Shown here: piece after piece, positions 25,671 to 33,283 of the stretch
Numbering within the stretch: the stretch's first letter is position 1
Layout: each line of letters opens with the position of its first letter
DNA from: Hyphomicrobiaceae bacterium
Lineage (GTDB): Bacteria; Pseudomonadota; Alphaproteobacteria; Rhizobiales; Hyphomicrobiaceae
Assembly: GCA_016793635.1 (NCBI GenBank)
Contig: JAEUMD010000025.1
Location: 62,001-126,000 of the forward strand
Direction: 5' to 3'
Length of the DNA: 64,000 nt
Program-made: the position numbers and the translations under genes
Notes under the pieces: generated by a model
What the model saw: the letters and a program-made list of their open reading frames with translations, nothing else
Database searches by the model: none
What the model was told of the DNA's origin: nothing

Positions 25671-26159
25671 ATGCTAGCGAAGCGCATTGTTCTGGCGGCC
25701 CTGATGACGGCAGCGATAGTGACCTCGCCGCTGGCCGAAAGCATGGGCTTTGCCGAGTCGACGAAGGAGGGCAAGTACGCCGATATCCGCGAGGATCTGA
25801 AGAACGCCATCGTCAACCGCGGCTATGTCGTCGATTACGTCGGTCAGTTCAACAAGATGCTCGAGCGGACCAGCGAGGCGGTTGGCAGTGTCACGGAATC
25901 GGGCGCCAAATCGCCGTACAAGGAGGCCGAGTTCATGCAGTTCTGCGCCGCCAAGCTGACCCATGACGCGATCAGCTCGAGCCCGCAGAACATCGTCAAC
26001 TGCCCGTACGTCGTCTACATCTATGAGCTCGGCAGCAAGCCGGGGCTGATCCATGTGGGGTACAGGAAGCCCGTTGCAGGTCCGTCGAAAAAATCGCGTG
26101 AAGCAGTCGACAAGATCGATGAACTGCTCGCCGACATCGTCAAGGAAGCGGCGAACTGA
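25671..26159 (+). CDS. exported small protein, DUF302-like
   Basis: 162 aa with a signal peptide (MLAKRIVLAALMTAAIVTSPLA) and a mature domain of about 135 residues: YADIREDLKNAIVNRGYVVD, then EAEFMQFCAAKLTHDAI, NIVNCPYVVYIYEL and GLIHVGYRKPV. The two Cys (about 92 and 110) could pair in the periplasm. Alternating strands and the RGYVVD start resemble DUF302 proteins, often met in sulfur- and methyl-oxidising bacteria; the match is by pattern only. AGGGAG lies upstream. The gene is single, with a strong terminator behind it and 265 bp of apparently non-coding DNA in front. Confidence 0.75.
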   Translation: MLAKRIVLAALMTAAIVTSPLAESMGFAESTKEGKYADIREDLKNAIVNRGYVVDYVGQFNKMLERTSEAVGSVTESGAKSPYKEAEFMQFCAAKLTHDAISSSPQNIVNCPYVVYIYELGSKPGLIHVGYRKPVAGPSKKSREAVDKIDELLADIVKEAAN

Positions 26160-26182
26160 GAACGCTTCCTCGCTTTGATTAC

Positions 26183-26218
26183 AGGCCCCCGGTGCGCTCC
26201 GTTCCGGGGGCCTTTTTC
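26183..26218 (+). terminator. Rho-independent terminator
   Basis: Perfect 10-bp stem AGGCCCCCGG/CCGGGGGCCT (26183-26192 with 26204-26213) with an 11-base loop, then TTTTT. Ends the DUF302-like gene. Confidence 0.95.
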
Positions 26219-26298
26219 ATGCGTTACCGCCGTGCTGCTCTGGCCGCTGCCGCGCGCCCGACGTATGGTCACCAACGAGCCGATTTCCCGGAGTGGTG

Positions 26299-26988
26299 AT
26301 GACGACGCGATATGCCTTTATGCCGATTGCCCTTCCAGCTCTGCCCATCGCCGGCAGCGATGTGCTCTTTCCCGTGCACCGCGTCTATTGCGTGGGCCGC
26401 AATTATGCCGATCACGCCCGCGAGATGGGTCACGACCCGGACCGCGAGCCGCCGTTCTTCTTTCAAAAGAACCCGGACAACCTGCGTTGCGACGGTCAGT
26501 TCCCATATCCGCCGCTGTCGAATGACGTGCAGTTCGAAATCGAACTTGCGGTATGTCTCGCGAAGGGCGGCGAAGGGATCGATGCCGCCAACGCACTCGA
26601 CACGGTATTCGGATATGCCGTCGCGCTCGACATGACGCGGCGTGATTTGCAGGCTGAAGCGAAACGGCTCGGGCGGCCGTGGGATACCGCCAAGGCATTC
26701 GAGTATTCCGCCCCTTGCTCGCCTGTGCGCCCGGCGAGCGAGATCGGCCATCCCGCGGCTGGCGCCATCTGGCTCGAGCAGAACGGCGTGCGGCGTCAGT
26801 CGGGCGACCTTGCGCAGATGATCTGGAGCGTGCCGGAACAGATCGCCCATCTCTCCCGGCTTTTCGTTCTTCGCCCTGGTGACGTCATTCTCGCCGGCAC
26901 ACCTGCGGGAGTGGGCCGGGTGACGCCGGGAGACAAGATTCACGGACACGTCGAAGGTGTCGGCGATTTGCTCGTCGCTGTCGCCTGA
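26299..26988 (+). CDS. fumarylacetoacetate hydrolase family protein (fumarylpyruvate/acylpyruvate hydrolase type)
   Basis: 229 aa, the short single-domain FAH form. Conserved stretches VHRVYCVGRNYADHAREMG, PPFFFQKNPDNL, QFEIELAVCLAKGG (metal Glu residues), GYAVALDMTRRDLQ (metal Asp) and ILAGTPAGVGRV. Close relatives hydrolyse fumarylpyruvate or other acylpyruvates in aromatic-acid breakdown, or decarboxylate oxaloacetate. GGAG lies 5 bp upstream of the ATG at 26299; two GTGs just before it are possible starts. No other aromatic-degradation genes are near, so the substrate cannot be inferred from context. Confidence 0.92.
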   Translation: MTTRYAFMPIALPALPIAGSDVLFPVHRVYCVGRNYADHAREMGHDPDREPPFFFQKNPDNLRCDGQFPYPPLSNDVQFEIELAVCLAKGGEGIDAANALDTVFGYAVALDMTRRDLQAEAKRLGRPWDTAKAFEYSAPCSPVRPASEIGHPAAGAIWLEQNGVRRQSGDLAQMIWSVPEQIAHLSRLFVLRPGDVILAGTPAGVGRVTPGDKIHGHVEGVGDLLVAVA

Positions 26989-27311
26989 AGTGTCGCAATC
27001 CAGATATTGCCGCTGGGATTTTCCAAATCTCTTAATGGTCGCCTAAACGTTCAAGCGAAACTTGCTCGAAATTTACGCATGCACTTCTTACGTATGCGAA
27101 ATTGAGATTTGCCCATTCGATTGCAGTTCGAATCCCCCTCAAGCATTATCCAAGAGCGGCGTTCAGTATCTCCTGAGGCGTCGAAATATTGTCGTCACTA
27201 TTGCTTTTGGGAGTGCGCAGCGGTGGTTCTTCAAGTCCCGTTATCAGACTCTTATCGTGCGTCATCGCGCTTGCACCACCGTGAAAACCTGTTTCGCAAC
27301 AGGGAAATCTC
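26989..27311. other. low-GC intergenic region without a supported gene
   Basis: 323 bp distinctly richer in A+T than the surroundings. It contains an imperfect inverted repeat at about 27072-27106 (AATTTACGCAT ... ATGCGAAATT). Reading frames through it are short and have no ribosome-binding site. It probably holds the promoter of the small gene at 27312. Confidence 0.5.
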
Positions 27312-27569
27312 ATGAGCGCCGATATCTATTGCAAGAGCCTTATCGAGCGCCTCGCTCGACATGAATTGCTTTGGCTGAGGGGCTATCAGTTCCTGCTCGC
27401 TCCGAAGGGCGGCGTCCTGATAGAGCGCAGAGGACACGCGCGGGGCATCTGGAAGCACGACGGAGAGCGATTCAACTGGACACCGATGGGTTACACCGAG
27501 CCCACCCATTTCGCCGACGACGTCGCAGCCGCCGTTCGCTACACCCTGGTGGTGCTGTCGGCCGGCTGA
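27312..27569 (+). CDS. small hypothetical protein
   Basis: 85 aa: MSADIYCKSLIERLARHELL then an Arg/Gly/Trp-containing middle (LAPKGGVLIERRGHARGIWK) and an acidic-to-Ala end. AGGGA stands 8 bp upstream of the ATG, and codon usage is like that of neighbouring genes. No signal peptide, membrane segment or motif that I recognise. It follows a low-GC region and is convergent with the DUF1178 gene. Real but uncharacterised is the most likely reading. Confidence 0.6.
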   Translation: MSADIYCKSLIERLARHELLWLRGYQFLLAPKGGVLIERRGHARGIWKHDGERFNWTPMGYTEPTHFADDVAAAVRYTLVVLSAG

Positions 27570-27596
27570 GCGCTCTCTTCGGTGCCGCGAACGCGC

Positions 27597-28100
27597 CTAC
27601 GAAAGATCGTCTGGGAGGCGCGGCAGGGGCAGAACGTCTACGCCATCTTCCGCAAGCTCCGCGACTTCCTCGCGCGTCGCCTCGCCATGGATACCGCGGT
27701 TTGGTGCTTCCTCGAAGTGGATCTTGCGCGCCTCCTCGGCGAAGCGAGGTCCCACGTATTCCGATTTTGCCAGCATCTGGTCACGCAATGCGCGCATCGA
27801 CCGGTGCAGCTCGCGGAGTGCGGCTGATTCAGGGGTAGCCATGACCTGCTGTGGTTCGGTCGCGTGTTCTTCAGCCGCGTGTTCCGTGCCCGGTTCTCCC
27901 GCAGGCAGATGCAGCGCGCGCGTCTCGCGGCCGCGGCTCGTCGCAATGCTTGGTGCCATCAGCGCCTTGCGTACGCGCGCGTCGCCGCACACCGGGCAAG
28001 TCACGTCGCCGGCAGCCTCCTGCCGGTCGTAGGTATCGCTCGACGCGAACCAGGCTTCGAAGCCATGGCCCGCGGCGCATTCGAGACGGTAGCGGATCAC
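27597..28100 (-). CDS. DUF1178 family protein
   Basis: 167 aa. Begins MIRYRLECAAGHGFEAWFAS with the CPVC pair near 35-38; together with the first Cys this looks like a small zinc-ribbon head. The remainder (ALRELHRSMRALRDQMLAKS, YVGPRFAEEARKIHFEEAPN, RGIHGEAT) is the conserved body of DUF1178, common in alphaproteobacteria and without known function. The start overlaps the stop of the nitrilase gene by 4 bases (ATGA), so the two are translationally coupled; glutaredoxin lies just upstream. Confidence 0.92.
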   Translation of the reverse strand: MIRYRLECAAGHGFEAWFASSDTYDRQEAAGDVTCPVCGDARVRKALMAPSIATSRGRETRALHLPAGEPGTEHAAEEHATEPQQVMATPESAALRELHRSMRALRDQMLAKSEYVGPRFAEEARKIHFEEAPNRGIHGEATREEVAELAEDGVDVLPLPRLPDDLS

Positions 28101-28987
28101 CGAGACACTCCCGAGGCGGCGTCACAAGGCTCGCCCTCACCGCATACGACATTGAACGTGCGGTCGTGCGTGAGCGAGGGGACGCGTGCGCGAACCGCGG
28201 CGACCTGATCGAGATCGATGTCGGCGACGAGCACGCCTGGTTCCGTGCCCGCTTCGGCGACGATCTCCCCCCACGGGCCGACGATGATGCTGTGTCCGTA
28301 AGTCGCGCGGCCGATCTCGTGCAGGCCGGTCTGTGCCGCTGCGAGAACGTAGCACTGGGCTTCGATGGCCCGCGCGCGCAGAAGCGTGTGCCAGTGTGCC
28401 TCGCCCGTCGTTTTGGTGAAGGCGGCTGGCCCGGCGAGCATCACTGCGCCCGCCTGCGCCAGCGCACGATGCAGGCAGGGGAAGCGCAGGTCATAGCAGA
28501 TGGTGAGGCCCATCCGGCCCCAGGGCAGGTCGACGGCGACGGCTTCAGCGCCCGGCGCGTAATTACGGCTCTCTTTGTAGCTCTCGCCACCGGGTAGATC
28601 GACGTCGAACATGTGGATCTTGTCATAACGGGCCGCGATCGAGCCATCGGGGCGCAGCACGTAGGAACGGTTGGCAAGGCGGTCCGAATTGCCGCGAACA
28701 GCCATGGAGCCGATGTGGACCCAGATGCCGAGTTCGCGCGCAAGGTCCTGGAACGCCATCAGGGCCGGGTTGCCCGCCTCCGGCCCGATGATCTGGAATA
28801 GGCGATCGCGGTCGAGCTCCAACAGCGTGGTGACCTCGGGCGTCTGCACGTACCGGGCCCCCCTGGCCGCGGCCTCGCGGATCAGGTCGGACGCGACCGC
28901 GACGTTCGCCGCGATGTCGCGCGTCGCCGTCATCTGAACGAGGCCGGCGCGGAACGACGGGCCGGGGGTATCTGCGGAGCCGGTCAT
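28097..28987 (-). CDS. carbon-nitrogen hydrolase (Nit1/deaminated-glutathione amidase type)
   Basis: 296 aa nitrilase-superfamily enzyme. The triad Glu (QTPEVTTLL, about 50), Lys (ARYDKIHMFDV, about 122) and Cys (LTICYDLRFP, about 165) is intact. The sequence YDKIHMFDVDLPGGESYKES is characteristic of the Nit1/YbeM branch that repairs deaminated glutathione. Supporting context: a glutaredoxin gene starts 353 bp upstream in the same direction, and the downstream DUF1178 gene overlaps by 4 bases. This grxC-nit-DUF1178 order recurs in related genomes, suggesting a thiol-maintenance unit (inferred). Confidence 0.93.
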   Translation of the reverse strand: MTGSADTPGPSFRAGLVQMTATRDIAANVAVASDLIREAAARGARYVQTPEVTTLLELDRDRLFQIIGPEAGNPALMAFQDLARELGIWVHIGSMAVRGNSDRLANRSYVLRPDGSIAARYDKIHMFDVDLPGGESYKESRNYAPGAEAVAVDLPWGRMGLTICYDLRFPCLHRALAQAGAVMLAGPAAFTKTTGEAHWHTLLRARAIEAQCYVLAAAQTGLHEIGRATYGHSIIVGPWGEIVAEAGTEPGVLVADIDLDQVAAVRARVPSLTHDRTFNVVCGEGEPCDAASGVSR

Positions 28988-29082
28988 GGCGCTTAAGGGG
29001 TCCTCTCGGGTCGGGTCCTCTAAGGTCTCGTGAATGTTTGACTGGCGCTTGCCCGGGCGGGCGGCGCTCCTGGTGAGCCCGG

Positions 29083-29340
29083 TCAGGAGGCGAGCATAGG
29101 GTCGAGGCGTCCCACGCGATCAAGCGCGTAAAGATCGTCGCAACCGCCGACGTGCCGCTCGCCGATCCAGATTTGCGGTACCGTGTTACGGCCGCCCGCC
29201 TTCTCGCGCATCTCGTCGCGCAATCCCGAGCGGCTGTTCACGTCGATTTCCTCGAAGGCGATGCCCTTCTTGTGCAGCAGATCCTTCGCCATGTGGCAAT
29301 AGGGGCAGAACATGGTGGTGTAGATCGTGACTTTCGCCAT
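29083..29340 (-). CDS. grxC: glutaredoxin 3
   Basis: 85 aa, full length. TTMFCPYCHMAKDLL has the CPYC dithiol active site near 11-14, NTVPQIWIGERHVGGCDDLY has the cis-Pro and the glutathione-binding GG. Reduces protein disulfides and ribonucleotide reductase at the expense of glutathione. Start at the ATG 29340 by homology; the open frame upstream is not conserved. Lies 95 bp before the nitrilase gene, transcribed with it. Confidence 0.97.
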   Translation of the reverse strand: MAKVTIYTTMFCPYCHMAKDLLHKKGIAFEEIDVNSRSGLRDEMREKAGGRNTVPQIWIGERHVGGCDDLYALDRVGRLDPMLAS

Positions 29341-29550
29341 GTGTGGGGACCCGTCGGTTTCGCAGCGGCCTGTCATATTCGAATGAATAGCGTCTCGCGG
29401 TCGCCACGCAAGGCGCCACAGCGCGTGGCGGCCAGCAAGCACACGGAATGCTGTCGATGAGACGGGCTGGTGATCGTGCGAATATGGGGCTCTTTTGCGC
29501 CGCTGAAAACCCGTGGGGGGTGATTTGCCCCACCCCAGAGGGATCTCGGA

Positions 29551-30375
29551 TCACGCCTGGACGGTGCCGGTGGTGTCGGTCACGAGGGCGAGGGCCAGCA
29601 CGTCGACGTTCGCGGCCCCAGCATCGAGCAAAGCGGCCGTTGCGGCGGAAATCGTCGCGCCCGTGGTGATGACGTCGTCTACGAGCAAGACGCGACGGCC
29701 ACGGACGAGCGGATCGCGCCGGTCTGGCACGGCAAAGGCGCGGCTGACGTTGGTCCGCCGCTGTTCGCGCGTCAGTCCAAGTTGGGTTGCTGTTTTCCGC
29801 CGTCGCTCGAGGGCGAGCGGGGCAGAAGGCCGGCCGGTGAGACGCGCAAGCTCGTCCGCGAGAAGTGCCGCCTGGTTGAAACGCCTCCGCAGAAGCTTCA
29901 TCCGGTGCACCGGCACCGGCACCAGCACGTCGGCCTCCGCGATCAGCTCACGGCCTGCCTCCGCCAACCAGCGGCCGAACAGCCGGCGCGCGTCCTGGCG
30001 GTCGCGGAACTTGAGATCGTGGATGAGCTGGCGCATCGCGCCGGTATGGCGGGCGACGGCGCGGGCGCGGCCGTAGACCGGCGGCTCAGCGACCGCGAGC
30101 GCTGAAAGCGTTCCGGCACCCGAATCATAGGAGAGTGGCAGTCCAAGGCGGTCGCACAGCGGCGGACGGATGAAATCGATGTCGCTCCAGCAGCCGGAAC
30201 AGAGTGCGTCGTGGCTGGCGAGCGGCGCGTGGCAGGCGAGGCAGAGCGGCGGTACGATGGTGTCAAGAAACGGCGAGACGACCCGCTTGACGAGTGCCGC
30301 CGCCGTGACCAAACGCGATGGGGGCGGCCGCGTACCGTCGTAATCGCCTTTCCCCGACACCGCATCGCTGGCCAC
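29551..30375 (-). CDS. comF: ComF family protein (phosphoribosyltransferase-like)
   Basis: About 274 aa. N-terminal zinc-ribbon with CLAC and CSGC (about 40-62) and a PRTase-like domain ending with the PRPP-loop-like VLLVDDVITTGAT (about 235-247). RRFNQAALLADELARLTGRP is the typical RxFNQ region. In naturally competent bacteria ComF is a DNA-uptake ATPase partner; in most proteobacteria its role is unclear. I chose the GTG at 30375, which has GGAG 7 bp upstream; a TTG at 30405 is the longest possible start. Divergent from the methyltransferase gene, with only about 50 bp between them. Confidence 0.93.
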   Translation of the reverse strand: MASDAVSGKGDYDGTRPPPSRLVTAAALVKRVVSPFLDTIVPPLCLACHAPLASHDALCSGCWSDIDFIRPPLCDRLGLPLSYDSGAGTLSALAVAEPPVYGRARAVARHTGAMRQLIHDLKFRDRQDARRLFGRWLAEAGRELIAEADVLVPVPVHRMKLLRRRFNQAALLADELARLTGRPSAPLALERRRKTATQLGLTREQRRTNVSRAFAVPDRRDPLVRGRRVLLVDDVITTGATISAATAALLDAGAANVDVLALALVTDTTGTVQA

Positions 30376-30425
30376 AGGCCCACTCCGTACGCTATGACCC
30401 GGCAACCGTCAGCCGGCCGACAAGG

Positions 30426-31415
30426 ATGATCCGACGAATGCGCCAGGAGCGCAACAGAACGGGCGAAGGCAGTGCTCCCGAAGACTTGCGCTCACGGCCG
30501 TATGATCGGCCGCTGTTGCGCCGGCGACGGGCCCGTGTGGCGCGCCGCGCGGGAGACGTTGATTTCCTGCTCCGCCGCGTCGCAGACGATCTCGCCGAAC
30601 GGCTCGAGATCGTGCAGCGCAGCTTCCCCATGGCCGCCAATCTCGGAGCGCATCACGGCGTCCTCAGCCGGCGGCTCCGCGAACTGTCGAGTGTCGGCCT
30701 GATGGTCGATGTCGAGAGCGTGCCCGAGCTGCTGGCGCAGTGCGACGGCCCTCCCGTGCTGGCGGACGAGGAGGCGCTGCCCTTCGCTGACGCTTCGCTC
30801 GATCTCGTCGTATCGGCACTGGCACTGCATCACGTGAACGATCTGCCCGGCACGCTGCTGCAGATCCGTCGCGCGCTGAAGCCGGATGGCTTATTTCTGG
30901 CGGCTCTGCTCGGTGGATCGACACTCGCTGAACTCGGCGAAGCGTGGCTCATCGCCGAGGAGGAAATCACGGGTGGCGCTTCTCCCCGCGTTGCGCCGTC
31001 GATCGAGGTGCGTGATCTCGGCGGCCTTTTGCAGCGCGCGGGCTTTGCGTTGCCCGTCGTCGACAGTGAGACGGTGCGCGTCGCATACGCCAATCCGTTG
31101 GAGTTGATGCGCGACATCAAAGCCATGGGCGCGAGCAACGTGCTGAACGCGCGGCGCCGGGTGCCGGCGCGGCGGGACTGCCTCGTGCGCGCGGCCGAGA
31201 TCTACGCCGAGCGGCACGCTCGTGCCGATGGCCGTATTCTCGCGACGTTCGAGATTTTGAGCGTCACCGCATGGGCACCCGATCCGAGCCAGCAGAAACC
31301 GCTGAAGCCCGGTTCAGCTTCGATGCGTCTCGCCGATGCGCTCGGCACGAAGGAATATCCGGCCGAGCCGGGTCCGGCGACGGCGCGCTCATCGCGCGAA
31401 ACCGATACCGAGTGA
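30426..31415 (+). CDS. SAM-dependent methyltransferase, BioC/NDUFAF5-like
   Basis: 329 aa. Class I methyltransferase core: VDVESVPELLAQ, ADEEALPFADASLDLVVSAL, LHHVNDLPGTLLQIRRALKP and GLFLAALLGGSTLAELGEAW. This sequence type groups with NDUFAF5 (arginine hydroxylase/assembly factor of complex I) and bacterial BioC-like proteins. The usual glycine-rich SAM loop is weak (SFPMAANLGAHHGVL), as in NDUFAF5. A plausible mitochondrial-type complex I link follows for an alphaproteobacterium, but is inferred. Start: ATG at 30426 preceded by AAGG; ATG at 30438 is an alternative. Confidence 0.85.
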   Translation: MIRRMRQERNRTGEGSAPEDLRSRPYDRPLLRRRRARVARRAGDVDFLLRRVADDLAERLEIVQRSFPMAANLGAHHGVLSRRLRELSSVGLMVDVESVPELLAQCDGPPVLADEEALPFADASLDLVVSALALHHVNDLPGTLLQIRRALKPDGLFLAALLGGSTLAELGEAWLIAEEEITGGASPRVAPSIEVRDLGGLLQRAGFALPVVDSETVRVAYANPLELMRDIKAMGASNVLNARRRVPARRDCLVRAAEIYAERHARADGRILATFEILSVTAWAPDPSQQKPLKPGSASMRLADALGTKEYPAEPGPATARSSRETDTE

Positions 31416-31470
31416 AGCGCGACGATCGATCGCCGCAATCAAGACCGATGACGCACGAGCGCCGTAGCGA

Positions 31471-31653
31471 TCACGATGCGCGGGGGCCGCGCATCTCGCG
31501 AAGCGCCTTTTCGATGCGCCGCCAATCCGAAGCCTGATCCTTGTCACCACTGCGTTCGAGCGTTGCGGCTTTCTGCGCGACTTCGAGCAATGCGCGGTCG
31601 CCATACGTTGCCAGCATCTTGCGGGCGTGTTCCTCGATCTCCATGGCCAGCAT
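31471..31653 (-). CDS. small conserved hypothetical protein
   Basis: 60 aa, all helical and charged: MLAMEIEEHARKMLATYGDR ... RSGDKDQASDWRRIEKALRE. GGGAG lies 8 bp upstream of the ATG. Short proteins of this pattern are common in Hyphomicrobiales beside housekeeping genes; function unknown. Convergent with the methyltransferase gene, preceded by a repeat-rich spacer. Confidence 0.65.
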   Translation of the reverse strand: MLAMEIEEHARKMLATYGDRALLEVAQKAATLERSGDKDQASDWRRIEKALREMRGPRAS

Positions 31654-31691
31654 CTTCGATCTCCCTTGGTTTCATTCCCTCAGGCACGCCA

Positions 31692-31748
31692 GAGCGCTAT
31701 CCGATAGGGGGAACCTCCAGCGGCTCCCTTGATCGGACGAAAGCGCTC
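31692..31748. repeat. dispersed intergenic repeat, copy A
   Basis: An imperfect inverted repeat: GAGCGCTATCCGAT (31692-31705) pairs with ATCGGACGAAAGCGCTC (31732-31748). The 57-bp element also matches the intergenic sequence at 50494-50552 (shared AGCGCTATCCGAT, GGAACC, CCAG and CCCTTGA in the same order). Confidence 0.75.
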
Positions 31749-31762
31749 GATCCTCGAAGTTT

Positions 31763-31822
31763 AGAGCATCTTGATCCGACCGCTCTTCGCAGTCGCGATT
31801 CCGTGCGGTCGGATGATGCTCT
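31763..31822. repeat. REP-like inverted repeat
   Basis: AGAGCATC-TTGATCCGACCG (31763-31782) pairs with CGGTCGGAT-GATGCTCT (31806-31822), a 17-20 bp stem with one small bulge. Resembles the AGAGCATC...GATCCGACC palindromes scattered between genes in this order. It lies 15 bp from copy A. Confidence 0.75.
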
Positions 31823-31933
31823 GACGAGTTTAGGCCCGATGGCTGTCGATGCAAGTCGAGATGCGGCGATGAGAAGTGCGCGGAATGAGCACGCCGGCGT
31901 CGTTGTGAGTGGGCAGCGTGCACCCTCGCATCG

Positions 31934-32356
31934 TCAGCAGAGGAGATCGCGCAGCGGCGGGATCAAAGGCACGTCGGCCGGCGGCATCGGATAATCCTGA
32001 AGCCTGTTGGCACGCACCCATGCGATGTCCTGGCCCTCCGCAGGTGCGATCTCGCCCTCCCAGTTGCGGCAGATGTAGAGCGGCATGAGCAGATGGAAGT
32101 CGTCGTAGGTATGACTGGCGAAAGTGAGTGGCGCGAGACACGTCTCGCAGACCTCGATGCCGAGTTCCTCGCGGCATTCGCGCACGAGTGCCTGCTCGGG
32201 CGTTTCGCCCGGCTCGAGCTTGCCGCCGGGAAATTCCCATAAACCTTCGAGCTGCTTACCTTTCGGGCGTTGGGAGATCAGCACCCGATTGTCGGCATCG
32301 ATCAACGCGACGGCGACGACAAATAGAAGCCTCTTTGCGGCTGTGGCTCCGCTCAT
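31934..32356 (-). CDS. mutT: Nudix hydrolase, 8-oxo-dGTP diphosphatase MutT type
   Basis: 140 aa. Nudix box [20 protein letters not shown] followed by ELGIEV is complete (GX5EX7REUXEEXGU). Removes oxidised dGTP from the nucleotide pool. N-terminus [20 protein letters not shown] and [12 protein letters not shown] are typical for MutT. The ATG overlaps the stop of the methyltransferase gene by 4 bases (ATGA), so it is translationally coupled to it; argJ lies further upstream in the same direction, as in many rhizobia. Confidence 0.96.
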   Translation of the reverse strand: MSGATAAKRLLFVVAVALIDADNRVLISQRPKGKQLEGLWEFPGGKLEPGETPEQALVRECREELGIEVCETCLAPLTFASHTYDDFHLLMPLYICRNWEGEIAPAEGQDIAWVRANRLQDYPMPPADVPLIPPLRDLLC

Positions 32357-33024
32357 GCGCCGGCTCCCGCAATTGGCTTGCGTCGAAGCAAGTACGTATG
32401 TTCGTCGAGCGCGGAGAGGCCGCGCTTCCTCATCGTCTCGTCGAGCGCGCTCGCATGATTCAACACCGCGATGTCGAAGCTCGAAGCGAACAGGCGCTCG
32501 ACTTCGGCGGGCGGAACGGAGAATGGCGGACCTTTCATCTCGCTCTGATCGTAGGAGAGTGAGATGAGCAGCATCGGCGTGCCGGGCACGAGATGATCGG
32601 CGAGGAAGCGGGCGTAGCGTTCGCGCAAGTCGGGCGGTAGCGCGACGAGGCTGGCGCGATCGTAGACGGCCGAAATGCTGGCGAGAAGATCGGCGGGCGT
32701 CGCGAAGAAGTCTCCGCACCAGAGCTGGTAGCGTCCGCCGTGATAGGTGCGGAAGCCGAGTTCTTCCATCGCGACGTGATAAACGCGGTGGCGCTTGAGG
32801 AACGTTTCGACGGCGAGCCGCGACAGCTCGACGCCGATCACCTCATGTCCCTGCGCGGCGAGCCACGCCATGTCGGGCGATGCTCCGCACAACGGCACGA
32901 GCACGCGCGACTTCTCGGGGAGTTCGAGCTTGCGCCAGTGGGTTTCGAGCTCGGTATGCACCTCGTCGCGGTGCCATCCGGTCTCGCCATTCTCCCACCG
33001 CTCGAGCCAGAACTTCGGGTCCAT
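32353..33024 (-). CDS. tpm: thiopurine S-methyltransferase (TPMT) family protein
   Basis: 223 aa. Begins [40 protein letters not shown] is the SAM-binding motif I and IGVELS motif; [24 protein letters not shown] complete the family pattern. Bacterial members methylate thiopurines and detoxify tellurite or selenite. GGGAG lies upstream of the ATG at 33024. The long frame upstream of it is only the repeat array read through. It is followed by mutT with a 4-base overlap. Confidence 0.94.
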   Translation of the reverse strand: MDPKFWLERWENGETGWHRDEVHTELETHWRKLELPEKSRVLVPLCGASPDMAWLAAQGHEVIGVELSRLAVETFLKRHRVYHVAMEELGFRTYHGGRYQLWCGDFFATPADLLASISAVYDRASLVALPPDLRERYARFLADHLVPGTPMLLISLSYDQSEMKGPPFSVPPAEVERLFASSFDIAVLNHASALDETMRKRGLSALDEHTYLLRRKPIAGAGA

Positions 33025-33148
33025 TTGGCCTGCTCCCTTCGGTCGCCTCCGGCGTTTGCACCGGCCGCTTGCACCGCCGGCCCCGGCCGCTCGGCACGCT
33101 TTGCGTGCTGAGGTCGATATCAACCCGCGGTTCCACTCCGCTTCAGTG

Positions 33149-33283
33149 TCGCTCGAACGACCGGAGCGCTTTGCTTTACGCTGCCGGCTGACGTTCTCGC
33201 ATCGCTCAAACGACCGGAGCGTTTTTGTTTTACGCTGCCGGTTGACGTTCTTGCTTCGCTCGAACGACCGGAGCGTTAGCTCC
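33149..33283. repeat. 2.5 copies of a 53-54-bp direct repeat downstream of argJ
   Basis: Units begin at 33149, 33202 and 33256, each with TCGCTC(G/A)AACGACCGGAGCG, then a T-rich tract and TTTACGCTGCCGG(C/T)TGACGTTCT(C/T)GC. Each CGCTC...GAGCG head can form a small hairpin, so on the minus strand argJ mRNA ends in three hairpins, two followed or preceded by T-runs. The third overlaps the argJ stop. Confidence 0.85.

Noticed and set aside
27112..27145. TTCGAATCCCCC, resembling the T-loop of a tRNA
   Set aside because: The flanking bases cannot form the T-stem, and no D-arm, anticodon arm or acceptor stem is found upstream.
27062..27364. 100-codon frame in the low-GC spacer
   Set aside because: TTG start, no ribosome-binding site, and it runs into the better supported gene at 27312.
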